From NCBI GenBank assembly GCA_028023455.1, contig JAQFVV010000021.1, positions 618,001-682,000 of the forward strand: DNA of 64,000 nucleotides, written 5' to 3'. Shown piece by piece: positions 24,346 through 36,599 of the stretch (position 1 is its first letter; every line of letters begins with the position of its first letter). Origin of the DNA: Epiperipatus broadwayi. Taxonomy: Eukaryota > Onychophora > Udeonychophora > Euonychophora > Peripatidae. The notes beneath the pieces were generated by a model. That model searched no databases. It was not told the origin of the DNA and was given only the letters and a program-made list of their open reading frames with translations. The translations under genes and the position numbers were made by a program.

Positions 24346-25590
24346 TGTGGTGTAATATTATTTAATCTTGGGTATTAAATGGCTAGATTTTTTTGTTTGC
24401 TAGTGGCAGTTTCTAATAATATATAATATCTCCACTTAGCATATTATTCAATAAAATATGGAATAATGAGTGAAAGGCATAACTATTTGATCTTGACTTC
24501 AGCAGACACAAACGTCATAATATTGTAACTCATTTAATTCCTGCCCAATAAATATTTGAAAAATCTAAATAAAATTTATAAATAAAATAGGGAATATACT
24601 ACAGCAATTAAAATCCAAAATATTATCAGGAGTCTGTAATATAATTTGTTTTTTTTTAACATAAAATAATTAAACACAAAAAGTAAAAAGTGAAGATAAA
24701 AAGAGAAGTTATAAATAAAAATAAACTAAACATTTTCGAGGATCCATGCCTCATAATCATAGCTTTCTTAAAAATACGTAATAAAATATATACAAAGATA
24801 TTTAAATTAGCACGTGTTACGTGGGCCATTTCTTCGATATATTTACTAATCAAAACATTTCTTGAATATTTGTTTTGTCTTAAGAGGTCAGAGTTTCTGC
24901 TCCACTAGCATAATTTATCTTGACCAATAATATTGTGATGTGTGAGTCCTGTCTTAAGATAAGACTAGAGCACCATAAATGAAAGTATATATTCTAAAAG
25001 TTAATAATTTTTCTGTCATTTATTGTTGTTAGATAATAAATACTGTACTTAAAATATCAATGTTTAGCAATGAAATGCCATAAGTCCTCTTTAAAACTTT
25101 CGTGCTTAAATTCAACAATTCTCTAAAATATAGAAGTTATTAAAATGGAAAAATAACCTCCAACTGGCATCATGGTATCAGTGCACAAATACAGGAGAGG
25201 GGCTAGATAATTGCAAGGTAATGCAGTCATATAAATAATACTTTTCTTGGTAGCTGTTTTGGTCTGTTTTGAAAACAAAATGTGGACATGTTAAGATAAA
25301 CTCTAATACCTATGTACAAGATATTTTAACTGTTTTTCCTGCTTTTTTAGTCTTGAAGGCTTTCTAATTCCGTTTTTCTCTCATAAATCATTTACTCCAT
25401 ATAAAAGAGATATGAATGGGCATAATGCGTATATAATTAATTTGGTTCATGACACTATTAAATATATGCAATTAATTGGCTAGATAGGTGTAAATGTCAA
25501 TAAAAGTGATCTATTAAATTAGTGTTTTGTTCACTGCCTAAATTATAATTTAACTGTTTTATGGGTGTTTTCTTCCATTAAATTAAGTAT
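24346..25590. other. AT-rich stretch, no gene seen
   Basis: No recognised coding sequence, RNA gene or repeat family; two short open frames on opposite strands near 24660-24900 are shadows of each other. Confidence 0.45.
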
Positions 25591-25595
25591 ATATA

Positions 25596-26024
25596 TATAT
25601 ATATAAATACATAAAAGCAGTCAATACTTAACCTTACCAATATCAATAACAATCAGCAATCTCAATCTGTTGTCAAGGCAACTTCTAGTTAAACAATAAT
25701 GGTGGAAATTCACTTTTATATATGGTCTAGCATATTTATATAGACACTAAAGATGACAACTTGACTATAAAAATGAAATTATTAATTCAAAGAAGTTTAA
25801 ATAACCTTCTCTAAATACCTTTAAACATAAAGACAGAAAACCCTCTTTATATATGGTCTAATATATTTATATAGAGACTAAAGATGGCAACTTGACTACA
25901 AAGAGTGAAATATAAACACTACAGATTGCAACTTGCCTGTAAAAAGTGAAATTATTCAAAGAATTAATAATTTCACTCTTTGTAGTCATGTCACAATTTT
26001 TAGTGTCTATATAAATATATTAGA

Positions 26025-26073
<49 letters not shown>

Positions 26074-26075
26074 CC
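25596..26075. repeat. Family G repeat plus a nested foldback and (TA)n
   Basis: 25596-25735 has the family G unit (CAGTCAATACTTAA, TATCAATAACAATCA, TGTTGTCAAGGCAACTTC). Next come repeated segments reading TATATGGTCTA-CATATTTATATAGACACTAAAGATG and CAACTTGACTACAAAG at about 25725, 25845 and, inverted, at 25965-26030. They form a foldback that ends in a (TA)n run at about 26028-26070. The same second unit follows the family G copy at 36365. Confidence 0.65.
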
Positions 26076-27200
26076 CTTGAATTTGTCCAAGGCTCCATTT
26101 TTTTAAGTTACCTATGAAAGAGAAGGTTCCATCCAAATTTTCCTCATAATATATGTATTTTTTTTTCTGTGTAATAAGAAAATTTTAGCCAAGACCGAGT
26201 TTGAACCCATATTTAAAGGGATTGCATATGTTTGACTAGTAAGCAATCTAAAAAAATATTGTTAATGTGTTTATAACTAGAGGATTATTCTATTTTAATT
26301 TATGGGTTAAATTGATATTAAGAAAATATTAGAAAAAACAAGATTTACACATTTGTTGATAGGGAGATGTGTGGCTATTAAAAACTACATTGGGATAGTG
26401 ATGATGAATAGTCATTATTTTAAGCTAGGTTGAAAATAAATAATTCATGAAAGTAAATAAGAAAAAATAATAATAATATAGGTAGAATAGTTGTAATACA
26501 TAAAGATTAAGGCATTAAAAATCTAAATTTAAAGAAAAGTATATACCTGCGATGAATATGTGTGTGTATATAATTTAATTGTAGATCTTGATGGTACAAT
26601 TTACAATTAATAATCATTTCTTACATGTTGTAAAGCAATTTTAAATAAGAAATTAAAATCATTTTTAATAAGTTTAATATTAGCAGCTAAATTTACTTTA
26701 AAGTCTGAGTTTGAAACAGCTGTAATATATATCTGGTTTCACTATTAACCTTTTAACCGCTAATTTTATCATTGGTTGTATCAGATAAAAATCAAATCTT
26801 TTAATTGGCCAACTCACAAACTGAAGACAAAGCCTATTGTTAAAACATATTCGCCTATAATATTAAATTCAACTCAGATACGTTTATAAAAAGTATATTA
26901 TTAATTTTTCAGGTTATGAAGAGAACGAAAGTTCTTTCAAAAATAAATTGCTATTTATTTATTCTAAAATATTCAATATCGGCAACATAAAAGCTATAAT
27001 ATAAACAAAAAGATCGACTTTTACGTTATAGAAAAGTAAATATTTCTTTTTACTACATCTTCAATATTTTTACTTAAATCTTCAATATTTTTCGAAAATA
27101 ATTTTGTTTTTTTATTATTCTCTCTGAAATAATTTTAATTTCTCAAAATATTCTTTTATAATAATTTAAATCGTATTCGAAATGAAAATCTCAGCGTTTT
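26076..27200. other. AT-rich stretch with a weak SINE trace
   Basis: On the minus strand, GGGTTCAAACTCGG at about 26190-26205 is a good B-box match, but the A box is unclear. Nothing else was recognised. Confidence 0.35.
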
Positions 27201-27242
27201 TCTTTATTTTCTTTGATCAGGCAGTTTCTTTGTTCTTTCCAG

Positions 27243-27510
27243 CCAATCAGAATGTCTTTTTCGGCTGAGAGCATGCTAAGAACCAATCACAAATAATGTT
27301 CCTTCTTTGTTTAGGTTTAAATGCATTTTTTTTCTATTTTTTACTTGTAAAATAAATCGGAAGATGGCACCATCTTACAGAGCTTTTAAAAACGAATTCA
27401 ATACGTGTTTAACGAATATTTTCGTATAAAAACTGGCTGAGTTAGAGTGATGTCAGATGTCGACGAGGAGCCTCGTAAGAGGCGGGCAAAGAGTTAAAGG
27501 GAAAAAGTAA
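27243..27510 (+). promoter_or_regulatory. Promoter-like segment with CCAAT boxes and Ets/YY1-type site
   Basis: Two CCAAT boxes in good NF-Y context lie at 27243 (AGCCAATCAG) and 27293 (AACCAATCAC), 50 bp apart. CGGAAGATGGC at 27358 overlaps Ets and YY1 consensus sites, and AAGATGGCACCATCTT (27361-27376) is a palindrome. A 15-codon ORF at 27450-27497 reads MSDVDEEPRKRRAKS, with charged residues and CG-containing codons unlike the surroundings. AAAAAGTAAGA at 27502 is a donor-like site. Together this resembles a first exon with a 5' UTR ORF, or a promoter with a decayed start exon. Downstream exons were not found. Confidence 0.4.
27450..27497 (+). CDS. Short ORF (15 aa) in the promoter-like segment
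   Basis: The ORF reads MSDVDEEPRKRRAKS and then TAA. Its acidic start followed by a basic cluster looks like a nuclear-protein N-terminus, but it stops after 15 codons and about 9 bases later comes a GTAAGA donor-like site. It could be an upstream ORF, the start of a broken gene, or chance. The ATG context (GAGTGATGT) is weak. Confidence 0.25.
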   Translation: MSDVDEEPRKRRAKS

Positions 27511-28182
27511 GATTACTTCTAGTATAGGTTCAAGTGTTATATTGCTCAGTTAATTATCATTTCTTAAAAACACAGACCTCACTAAGGAATTTAAGTGGAC
27601 CATTAATTTATACCATTAATGATGAATGGTCGGTCTGGTCTGTCAGAGTGTCAAAAATTAATTGGCAATTAATTGTTGGATTGTAAAATTAATTCTGTCT
27701 GTTTGAAATGGAATTTGTGCCTGATTTTTCTGAGGGCGCAAAAGGTTAAATTTAATTGAGAAGGGGGAACATGTCAATTAATTATAAAGATAATAAACAC
27801 AGGTGGATGTCTCATAAAAGCCGTGTTAAAGGAGAAAAAAAGGCTTCTTTTTATTTTAAACTGGCTTGTATTTTTAAAACTTATCTGTAGCAGTTTTCCT
27901 TCATTGACTTAAAGAAAACTGTGTTATAAAATTGAAAATCATGTTTATTGTACTTTTGTCTCTTCAGAATAATTTGGCTAAATATAACAATGTATAGTGA
28001 GTAAATTTTAAGTGGGCACACACATCTTCAACCTCCAAAAGTCAGCTATTCAGCAGATGGTAATAAAAATTTAAACCACAGAAGTTAAAATTTGAGTTTA
28101 ATATCATTTATATATATATGCAAATAGTAAAATTTAAAACTCAAAAGTTTGATGCATAGGTAAGTCAATTTAAATCTACAAA
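27511..28182. other. AT-rich stretch, no gene seen
   Basis: No recognised coding sequence or repeat; a short imperfect inverted repeat around 27600-27645 (CCATTAATTTATACCATTAATG) was noted. Confidence 0.4.
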
Positions 28183-28521
28183 ATGAAATTAAAATTGGAA
28201 AAGGACAATCAAAAACAGACTGATATTGTGAAAAAGTTAAATGAAGGCTGTTTAACTGAAACCTGCAGAAAATTACAAAGTTTAAAGGTAATCTACCTAG
28301 AGTTGGAAATGAGGAACACATTCAGCAAAATAAAGACTGTATATATGAGAGGAAAGGAACCAAACTCTATCAAAAGAACTTTTTACAACAAGGACTTATA
28401 TGCTTTCATAAACCGGTCAAGGAAAAAAAAAGGAGAAGTAGAAATCAGGAGCCTGAAAGGACCGCTAAAGGACTTGTATAAGTATATATTTTTTTATTAT
28501 TATTCCTGTTTATATGTGTAG
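28183..28521 (+). CDS. Hypothetical lysine-rich ORF (112 aa)
   Basis: This open frame begins MKLKLEKDNQKQTDIVKKLN and continues with a charged, coiled-coil-like region, then KRTFYNKDLYAFINRSRKKK, and ends in an aromatic run. An AT-rich genome gives Lys/Asn/Ile-rich frames by chance, and no family was recognised. It is listed because it lies 0.7 kb downstream of the promoter-like segment in the same orientation and an AAAGGTAATC donor-like site occurs inside at about 28284. A chance frame is the more likely reading. Confidence 0.2.
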   Translation: MKLKLEKDNQKQTDIVKKLNEGCLTETCRKLQSLKVIYLELEMRNTFSKIKTVYMRGKEPNSIKRTFYNKDLYAFINRSRKKKGEVEIRSLKGPLKDLYKYIFFYYYSCLYV

Positions 28522-31500
28522 GACATTTAATGTAGATATAAAAAAATGTGTGTGTCAGACATTTAATATATATATAAAAAAAGAATTTCTTTCTTTGTAG
28601 TGTATTATGTATATCATCTACTTTAAAATTATCATTGTATTATTTTGGGGGTAGAAATTGATTTCAGATGATTTTATATATGTTTATTTAAATGCTTTTG
28701 CTATTATGATCATTTTGGGGGTAGAACTGATATGCCTTATTTAAAATGCTTTACAAACAATTTTTTTTTCTCAATTTAAAAAAAAAAAAAAGAAAACAAT
28801 TAAGAAATATTATTATTAGCATCAGAAGTTATTATCAAATGCTTAAACTTATAAATGAATTGCTTGTCTATTGAGTATCATCATCATTTTTATTTTTATT
28901 TTTTATAAAAGTGCATGGAAATAGTTTTGAGAATTTTGTGTGCATTTCTTATTGCTTATTATTATTGTTATCATAAATTTAAGGCCAGAAACAAGCTGAT
29001 TTATGCTTGGAAAATTTATGGGCTCATATTCCAGTACACTACTTTGCAAGAATATTAAGATTGTGAAAGTTTTACTTGTATAATTTGATGTTTCGACCTG
29101 TATGTGTGTGGATAGACAGAGATCTCCACAAAACCCAGTGAAGTTTAACTCACTAAGATTTATGCTATATTCATAAAGTATTTGAACCCAGTGGAAGAGT
29201 TTTCCCACTTGAATATTCTCTACATCGTAAGAAGGTTTCTTATTTTGATGGCCATAGGTAATTGGTATACCTATGTTTTTATATGACTAGCGATAAAAAT
29301 CCTAGCATATCTCAACCTTAGTGAAAAGGTTCTCTCTTATTCGGGTCACTGCCTGTTTCATATTAATATTTGAAATTCCTTACGTGTGTATGAGAGGATA
29401 GCCATGATAAGCATTATTATAAGTATTGAATACCAGGTCGCAAACTCAATTTAATGTCTGAATGAATGCAGATAACGGATGTGCAATTAGTGTATTTGAA
29501 TATTGTTTTTGTAGATTTGATTTAGCATATGAGCCAAAAATAATTAAGTTAATAACTGTTAAGGGTTAAATAAAACTTATGAATGATTGGGCATGAGCAA
29601 TGTGTATAGAAATTTATTTAATAAATATTTGCATGGCCAGCTGAGAACTTCACTGGAAAGGTAGTATTGTTAAAATATTATTGTGTCATAAGAACATGAG
29701 CATAGAGAGTGCACTATGATGATGTTTGATCTTAATGCCAATTTATTTGCAATGACTTAGTCTCACTATTATTAAGCTATCTCTGTTGTAAAGATTAGGG
29801 CCAAAGAATATATAATCAGGATGATAGGATAAGATCAAGAAATTTGCAAGGGAATATTAACTTTAGATTTATTAAATAAAATTATTAAATTTAATTAGGG
29901 AAAAAATCGATTATGTATTTTCTACAATATATCTGTAATAAAAAGAGAAAGCATTGAAAATGGGAAGAAATTGGTATTTACTATATTTAAGGCAAAAAGA
30001 AAGTGTAGGTATAATGTACTGTATATGTTTTTGTATTGAATTATAGCTTGATGAATAAAATTTGTTATTTGTTTTAAATAAAATTTGCGTGGCTCTCCAT
30101 GTTTTTGTGGGTTATTATTATCTAGATATATCCAATCCAATCATACATCAATATAATATTATTAATATTTGAATTATCATGTACGTAATTAATATTTAGT
30201 AAAACTATTTAAAAGGTTAATTTTAAATGCGTAAAATTACCAAATAATTTAATATTGTTGAACTATAAATCGTGAATAGAGATAGTATTGAGTGATAGCG
30301 AGTGCAGAGGGTGGGCATAAAATCCTTTCCCCATCCGTTGTATTCAAACTCCTCTAGATGCATTTTATTTTTATATAATTTTGTTATAATTGCGACTATG
30401 TTTTATGATGTGTTTATAAAGATTTAATAAGCTTAAAATATTCCAGCTTTAATGTAAATTGATATTAAGTTGCATTAAAAAAAAAAAAAAACAACTGAGA
30501 TCACCTTGGAGGCGATCAAGAGAGGAGAGTTTATTACAAATAACCTATCGCAGCTTATTCGATTTCCACACCTAATTATTCGAAAAACCCTGAGAAAAGA
30601 TTATAATGAGAGAAATGAGCTAGCAAAGATGTAAGATTTAATGATAAAATAAATGATAGTGTAATAGACATATGGATGTGAAATTGATGGAAGAGTGGAT
30701 CCGGAAGGTGGAAATGAATATAGAACTTTATAATTAGAATAAAATTTAATTGTAGCTTTAATCATAGTGAATGGGGAATGCACTGAGAATAACCTGCAAT
30801 TCTTAAAGATATTAATATGTCAATTTTAACGTGTTCTCAGTGTTCTTTAAATCGATTGTGTATTAACCCATTCATGAAATATTATTACTAAGAGTATTGA
30901 ATTGAGTTTTAATCTTTTTATTTTATTGGAGATGCAATTTGGCACCCTGGCAATTAAGCTTATAGATGTTCTGTATCATCATCATCATCTCAGTAGGCCT
31001 CAGAAATAGTGTCAGCTGGGAATGATGAAGTCTCCGTCGATCCATTCTTAAAATGTTGTAATTGGCATGCAATTTATCGGCAAGTGTGTAAATGCCCAAT
31101 AGATTGAATATAGTATAATTAATCCATAATGTGGATGTGCGATCATATGAATAAAATTCTCATTGGTTAGAATAAAGTTATAATTAGCTTAAACTGTCCA
31201 ATAATATATATGATATTTGTAGGCTCTCCCAATCATTTTAATGCTATTTAAAATCCAATGTGGATGACCGATCGAGAGATTGCAAAATGCATTTCATGTT
31301 ACTTTAATAAGTTTTATAAAGTTAACAAAATAAAGAATAACTTTTCATTTGTTTGAATTGATTTTATTTGGTTACAATTGGCCTGTAACGCGGTCGCACG
31401 AAGGAAGTTATATTTGGTTTATACGTATGGAATATATTAGTCTATGTATTATATTTGAGAAATTATTAGATTAAATCTATACTTAGAAATTATTTGATCT

Positions 31501-31685
31501 ATACTTAGTATACCAGAATATATAATTGATGCATTGCATATTTAATTGATACTTAAGAAATGCATCTGTCGTTAATTTATATTTAAGAGAATGTTTATCT
31601 TTCAAAAACCAATAATACAACTCAATTATTTGGATTTTCATTTAGTTAGAAATGACCTTCTTTCTTTCTCTTAAATTTTAATTGG
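28522..31685. other. AT-rich, largely repeat-free stretch
   Basis: The longest interval without a recognised repeat. A poly(A)-flanked segment near 30478 precedes a less AT-biased part (30490-30600). Another G+C-richer patch is near 30295-30360. Neither has a supportable frame. The interval may hold host noncoding or regulatory sequence; nothing definite is claimed. Confidence 0.4.
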
Positions 31686-31689
31686 TTAA

Positions 31690-31915
31690 AATATATATAT
31701 ATAAAGGTGGATTTCCATCTTATTGTTTAAAAGAGGTTACCTTGACAACAGATTGAGTGTGTTGATTGTTATTGATATTGGTATAGTTTAAGTGTTGACT
31801 GCTTACATATATTTAGATTATGTATTTATTTAGCCTTGGAAATTATTAGTACTAATATATATACACACACACACACGCACGCACACACACATATATATAT
31901 ATTCGTGTATGCGTT
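31690..31915 (+). repeat. Family G repeat with (CA)n/(TA)n
   Basis: GGTTACCTTGACAACAGATT and TTGATTGTTATTGATATTGG match the family G unit. It starts at a (TA)n run and is followed at about 31855-31900 by mixed (AC)n and (TA)n. Confidence 0.6.
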
Positions 31916-32764
31916 AAAATGAAGGTTTTTAGGAACTGCAGATAATTAAATTTTTTTTTCCTATTACTTTCTGCTCAATTTCTTATTAAAGCGAATTACT
32001 TATTTATTAGTTATTACTTCTATTAGGAATTTTTTTTAAAAAAACTATTAATCTAAATAGCTCTGATTTTTATTTCTACCTGTTTTCTATTGATAGAACT
32101 TACAATATTGTTGTACATCAATGCTTACTGTACCTCTATAACTATTTTTATAATATTCATTACCCGTCCATCTGAAATATTGGTATATATATATATATAA
32201 TACAATAAATTATACACAGATGAACGAAATAATGTCTTAAATATGTGTATACCTCTACAAGTGAGATATTAAGTATATATTTGACTCTAGGAATAATCTC
32301 TTGTTTAATAAATAGTTGTTAATAATCATTAATATGTTTCCATTTCCAATAGCTCTTTTATTTGGTAAACAGGCTATCAACTCAGAGACACATTTTATCA
32401 TGTAGGTCAGACAGTAAGTATAAAACGTCGATTGTTGCTCATACTTCATTTCTAGCAACTCCATTACTAGATGGTCATCATGAGTCAGTTATGTTGCCAA
32501 TTAGTAAACTATTTTGTGACTCAAACCATCTTTCTCATGCATGTTATTAAAAATGATAATGATAACGTACTGTTCTTGATTACTGTTTTGCTTACATTAT
32601 CCTGTAGGCCTGAGATTAATTGCCTTTTCTTGAATAACTTCTGCTAGTTTTGGGGGAAGTTTTATTTCTGATGTCGTCAGATATTAGCTGCTAATGATTA
32701 AATTCATCTTCAGCTACTTCACTTGTGACTGCAACTAAAGGGAAATTAACTAATAAACAATTCA
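31916..32764. other. AT-rich stretch, no gene seen
   Basis: Less AT-biased around 32360-32720, but no frame or family was recognised. Confidence 0.4.
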
Positions 32765-33652
32765 TTAATATTATTTCTCATTTCATCCTCTTCCAGTAGT
32801 ATTATTTTTTAACTCATCCTCTTTTATTGCTATTACTTCTCATCTCATCCTCTTGCATTGATATTATTTATCATCTAATCCTTTTCCATTGATATTATTT
32901 CTCATTTTATTTCCTTATATTAATATTATTTCTCATTTCACCCTTTTCCATTGATATTATTTCTCATCTCATTTTCTTCCATTGATATTATTTTTCTTCT
33001 CACTCTCTTCCATTGATATTATTTCTTATCTCATCCTCTTGCATTGATATTATTTTTCATTTTATCCTCTTTCACTGATATAATTTATCAAATAATCCTT
33101 TTCAATTGATATTATTTTTCATCTCATCCTCTTCCATTGATATTATTTCTCATCTTATCCTTTCCCATTCATATTATTTCTCATTTCTTCTTTTTCCATT
33201 GCAATTATTCCTCATCTAATTCTCTTCCATTGATATTATTTCTCATCTCATTCTCTTCCATTGATATTATTTCTCACCTCATCCTCTTCCATTGATATTT
33301 GTTCTCATTCTCTTTCGTTGATGTTATTTTATCTCATCCTCTTCCATTGATATTAATTCTCATATCATCCTCTTCCATTGATATTATTTCTCATCTTATT
33401 CTCTTCTATTGTTATTATTTCTTTTTGAATCTTCTTCCATTGATATTATTTCTCATCACATTCTCTTACATTGATATTATTTCTTATGTGATCCTCTTCC
33501 AATGATATTTTTATCATTTTATTCTCTTCCATTAATATTATTTCTCATCCCATCCTCTTCCACTGATATTATTTATCATTTCATTCTCTTTCATTGATAT
33601 TTTTTCTCATTTCTTCCTCTTCCATTGATATTATTTTTCATCTCATTATCTT
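32765..33652 (+). repeat. Minisatellite, about 28 units of 31 bp
   Basis: The unit is CCTCTTCCATTGATATTATT followed by TCTCATCTCAT, spaced 31 bases apart (for example the CCAT at 33134 and 33165). Units vary at many positions. One strand is strongly pyrimidine-rich. Because 31 is not a multiple of three, the frame shifts with every unit and the open frame at 33299-33505 is fortuitous. Confidence 0.9.
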
Positions 33653-34280
33653 CCTATGTCACCCTACTTTCTACCCAAAAAGCAGTATGCTGGTCGATGA
33701 TTTAATTAATTAATTAAATTGATTAAGAAAAAGAAAATGACTGAAATTTATGTTTTCTTTATCCTTAAACACCACTTTTAACCTTATAAACGCTGAAGTT
33801 AAAATCTTAAAATGCAAGGTCATCCATAATTATTAAAATTAAAAAAATCAAATAAGTTATTTTGTAAATTCTTTTTTCCCATATAAATATATACCTTTTC
33901 GTACTATATTCTTAAAGTTTTTTTATTATATAATAACTATAAATTCATGAGTTAAGCTATTGTGCAAAATTAGCAATAACTTCTGATGTGCCCATGTAGA
34001 TCTAATCTTTTAATTTTTCCTTCTTATTGAATCTATGATTTTTAAATCCAACTTCAATTCTTTTTTGCTTTGATTAAATTGTATAACTTTGATAATATAA
34101 CCTTTATGCTAATCACTAATGTTTATAATACTAGTATTATAAGGTATATCTATATATCTATATATTAAAGCAAAGCAAATCTGGTGTTTTACTATTTGTA
34201 GAATTTATTTAAAAAAAAGAAAACAATTGAGTTGCGTGTTATATCCTCTATTATATTTTATAGCAACACCTTCATTGAAA
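33653..34280. other. AT-rich stretch, no gene seen
   Basis: No recognised features. Confidence 0.4.
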
Positions 34281-34284
34281 ATAA

Positions 34285-34400
34285 TCAAATTGTTTACTGT
34301 TCAGATGTTCATTAAGAGGTTTGAGCACCAGAAATAATAAGATTATGTTGTGATCCATGAACTGACTCCAAGCTAGATCCTTCTGCATTACCAATTGATC
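34285..34400 (-). repeat. Decayed tRNA-like SINE (family S2)
   Basis: GATGTTCATTAAGAGGTTTG, AGCACCAGAA and TTGTGATCC follow the order of the S2 unit at 1325-1880. The tRNA-like promoter boxes are barely recognisable. Confidence 0.45.
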
Positions 34401-34539
34401 AAATCACTAAACATCACCTGATCACTATTTCTTATTATTACTGTCAAACTCTCCATACAATAGTATTACCTAGTATAAATCATAGTAATCAATACATGCA
34501 AGAAGGTTAGTGAATAAAATTCCTATCTAGTGTCTACCG

Positions 34540-34600
34540 ATCCAATATTCTGAGACTAGTTTATAGCTTTTAGCCTTCATCAGTGAAGAGCCTTGGATCT
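34540..34600 (-). ncRNA. Type I hammerhead-like ribozyme, damaged core
   Basis: Minus-strand CTGATGA is at 34577-34583. Stem I outer strands AGATCCAA and TTGGATC pair. The expected GAAAC reads TAAAC, which removes the conserved G, so activity is unlikely. The GTC triplet is retained. Confidence 0.5.
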
Positions 34601-34713
34601 AAGAATATTGCACTTAGATCTTAGAATCTACCATTTACATAAAGGTCACCTAAAAAGATAAAAGTTGCTGCTGGAAGGTTGCATTAGATCCAAAGATATA
34701 GGTGTCATGCTTT

Positions 34714-34775
34714 TAGATCCAATGCTCTTCACTGATGAAAGCTACAATCTAGAAACTAGTCTGGGAATATTGGAT
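34714..34775 (+). ncRNA. Type I hammerhead-like ribozyme
   Basis: CTGATGA is at 34732-34738, GAAAC at 34752-34756 and GTC at 34759-34761. Stem I outer ATCCAA pairs with TTGGAT, and the inner helix has one mismatch and wobble pairs. Stem II is weak (AG/CT). All strictly conserved core bases are present. Confidence 0.6.
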
Positions 34776-35024
34776 GAGTAGGTACTAAATAGGGAGTTTG
34801 TGCAATAACCTTCTTGCATCAATTGATTACTCTGACTTGCACTGAGTGATGCTACTGAGTGGACAGTTTGTCACAGCTTTGAAATCATACAGACAATACA
34901 TATAGTGTCATATATAGACATAAAATTATGTTACAGGTAATTATAATGCAATTTTTTAAAATTTACAATTTCTTGAATGTAAATAATATTTATTTTATAT
35001 AAAGCACAGATAGTTTGTTGAAAT

Positions 35025-35525
35025 TAAATTGAAAGACTGCAAACCTTTCACTCTTATTATAATACTTATCTGACAACCAATCAGATATTATGATGGCTGT
35101 CTGAATAATGATCAAACCATAAAGACAAGATAGAGAATTTTACAAAAAAAGGGTAGTCCACCCTCTTCTTTACTTGTTTTTCTATATATCTAAGTCATTC
35201 TAAAGTGTTTAGGTTTCAAGATATTTAAAGCTTTATGCTTTCAGGCCTAAATATTTCAGACTGGCTTAGATAAAACAGGCAAAACTCACTATATGTATTG
35301 CCACACATAAACATAAGAAGTGGTGGTCATGTGATGTTTACTGGCTTAGATATATAGAAAGACAAGTAAAGAAGAGGGTGGACCACCCTTTTCTTTTAAA
35401 ATTCTCTGTCTTGTGTTTACAGTTTGATAATTATTCAGACAGCCATCATAACATCTGATTGGCTGTCAGATAAGTGTTATAATAAGCATGAAAGGTTTGC
35501 AGCCTTTCAATTTAATTTCTTGAAT
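35025..35525. repeat. Long hairpin of about 500 bp
   Basis: The arms pair over most of their length. The outer ends are TTTGTTGAAATTAAATTGAA and TTCAATTTAATTTCTTGAA. Next come CAATCAGAT-containing segments as in the hairpin at 62-196, then GGGT-GTCCACCCTCTTCTTTAC against GTAAAGAAGAGGGTGG (35347-35391). The loop is around 35240-35330. No coding potential is seen. Confidence 0.85.
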
Positions 35526-35925
35526 AAGAAATACTGTTAAGCATAATGTAAAATAGACAGTCAAAACTCTTATGATAGTTATTATGAGTTCTAGATGAAA
35601 CCTAGCATTTTAACATATTCTAAGGCTTAAAACACCTGTTTTTCACAATAACCCATTAAGGCAAAAATAATTGATGAAGAGCTTGAAAGGAATTTCTAGA
35701 TCTCTAATAAGTAGGTTAAAAAACTGCACGTGATATGTATATATCTAATTGTATTTCACTGATTGATATTTTTTAGCTATCACAAAGCTTTGCATTTTTA
35801 TCTTTCTATAATTTTTTGTTACAATTACCAAACTAGCAAGCATTTGGTGTAGAATAATCTTACATTTAGTGCAGCCATAATCCACCTATCATATAAAATA
35901 AACAAAATTGAAATAGGCAACTAAA
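35526..35925. other. AT-rich stretch, no gene seen
   Basis: No recognised features. Confidence 0.4.
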
Positions 35926-35929
35926 AATC

Positions 35930-36060
35930 CTTATTGGAACTTTATCAAGACGTTTCCTCTTTGACAATCACTACTCCACTGTGGTGAAGTTACTATACAA
36001 TAATTGGTCATATGATTGTAAAAGAGGAAACATCTTGATAAAGTTCCAATAAGAAATAAA
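35930..36060. repeat. Hairpin with about 43-bp arms
   Basis: CTTATTGGAACTTTATCAAG (about 35931) and CTTGATAAAGTTCCAATAAG (about 36032) are exact complements, continuing inward through GTTTCCTCTTT/AAAGAGGAAAC. The loop is about 40 bases. Confidence 0.85.
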
Positions 36061-36179
36061 AGCCTGGTTTATTGAGTGAATTTATTTTTAGTTATCTATC
36101 TTAATTTTGTTTGAAGATTGATTATTTTTAATTTTATAAAGAAAGCATCATTATGGACAAATGTTTTAACAATAAAATT

Positions 36180-36560
36180 TTATCATTCTAACAACCACAT
36201 GTTGTTACATTCTAACAACCACATGTTGTTATAATATATATATATATAACCATTAGAAATCAGTCAACAAGTAGACAATCTCAATATAGATAACAATCAA
36301 GAATTTCAAACTGTTGTCAAGATAGTCTCCTTTTAGGAATAGAAGTGAAATCACACCTCTAGTAATGATCCCGTATATTTATATAAACATTAAAGATTGC
36401 AACTTGTCACAGAGATTGAAATTATTGATAGAAAGAAGTTTAATAAATCTCCTTAAACAGTTAAATATAACCTGTAATGAACACAGACTAATAAATAATC
36501 AGTTATAAGATTACAAATTGCAATTATAATTTTCCAAATTGCACCCAAAGTATTGCTTAA
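36180..36560. repeat. Short direct repeat and family G repeat
   Basis: CATTCTAACAACCACATGTT occurs twice in tandem (36184-36230, 26-bp period), followed by (TA)n. The family G unit (AATCAGTCAACAA, CAAACTGTTGTCAAGATAGT) then continues into the same second unit that follows the family G copy at 25596, with TATTTATATAAACATTAAAG and GATTGCAACTTG. Confidence 0.6.
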
Positions 36561-36599
36561 ATAATAAGTATAATAATGTTCAGGGTTTATATATATATA

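Larger units (their letters stand above)
34441..34872. repeat. Hammerhead foldback element (family B1)
   Basis: The outer ends GTCAAACTCTCCATACA and the complement of TGAGTGGACAGTTTG are related inverted ends. The left arm carries a hammerhead in minus orientation and the right arm one in plus orientation, separated by a centre with a CTTTTATC-like spacer. It is similar to the elements at 42371-42649, 44391-44637 and 47871-48298. Confidence 0.7.

Noticed and set aside
28903-29208. 101-codon minus-strand open frame
   Set aside because: No motif or splice context was found; likely chance in AT-rich sequence.
33299-33505. 68-codon open frame in the minisatellite
   Set aside because: The 31-bp period changes frame at each unit, so the frame is accidental.
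35025-35525. Hammerhead in the long hairpin
   Set aside because: No CTGANGA plus GAAA combination was seen in either arm.
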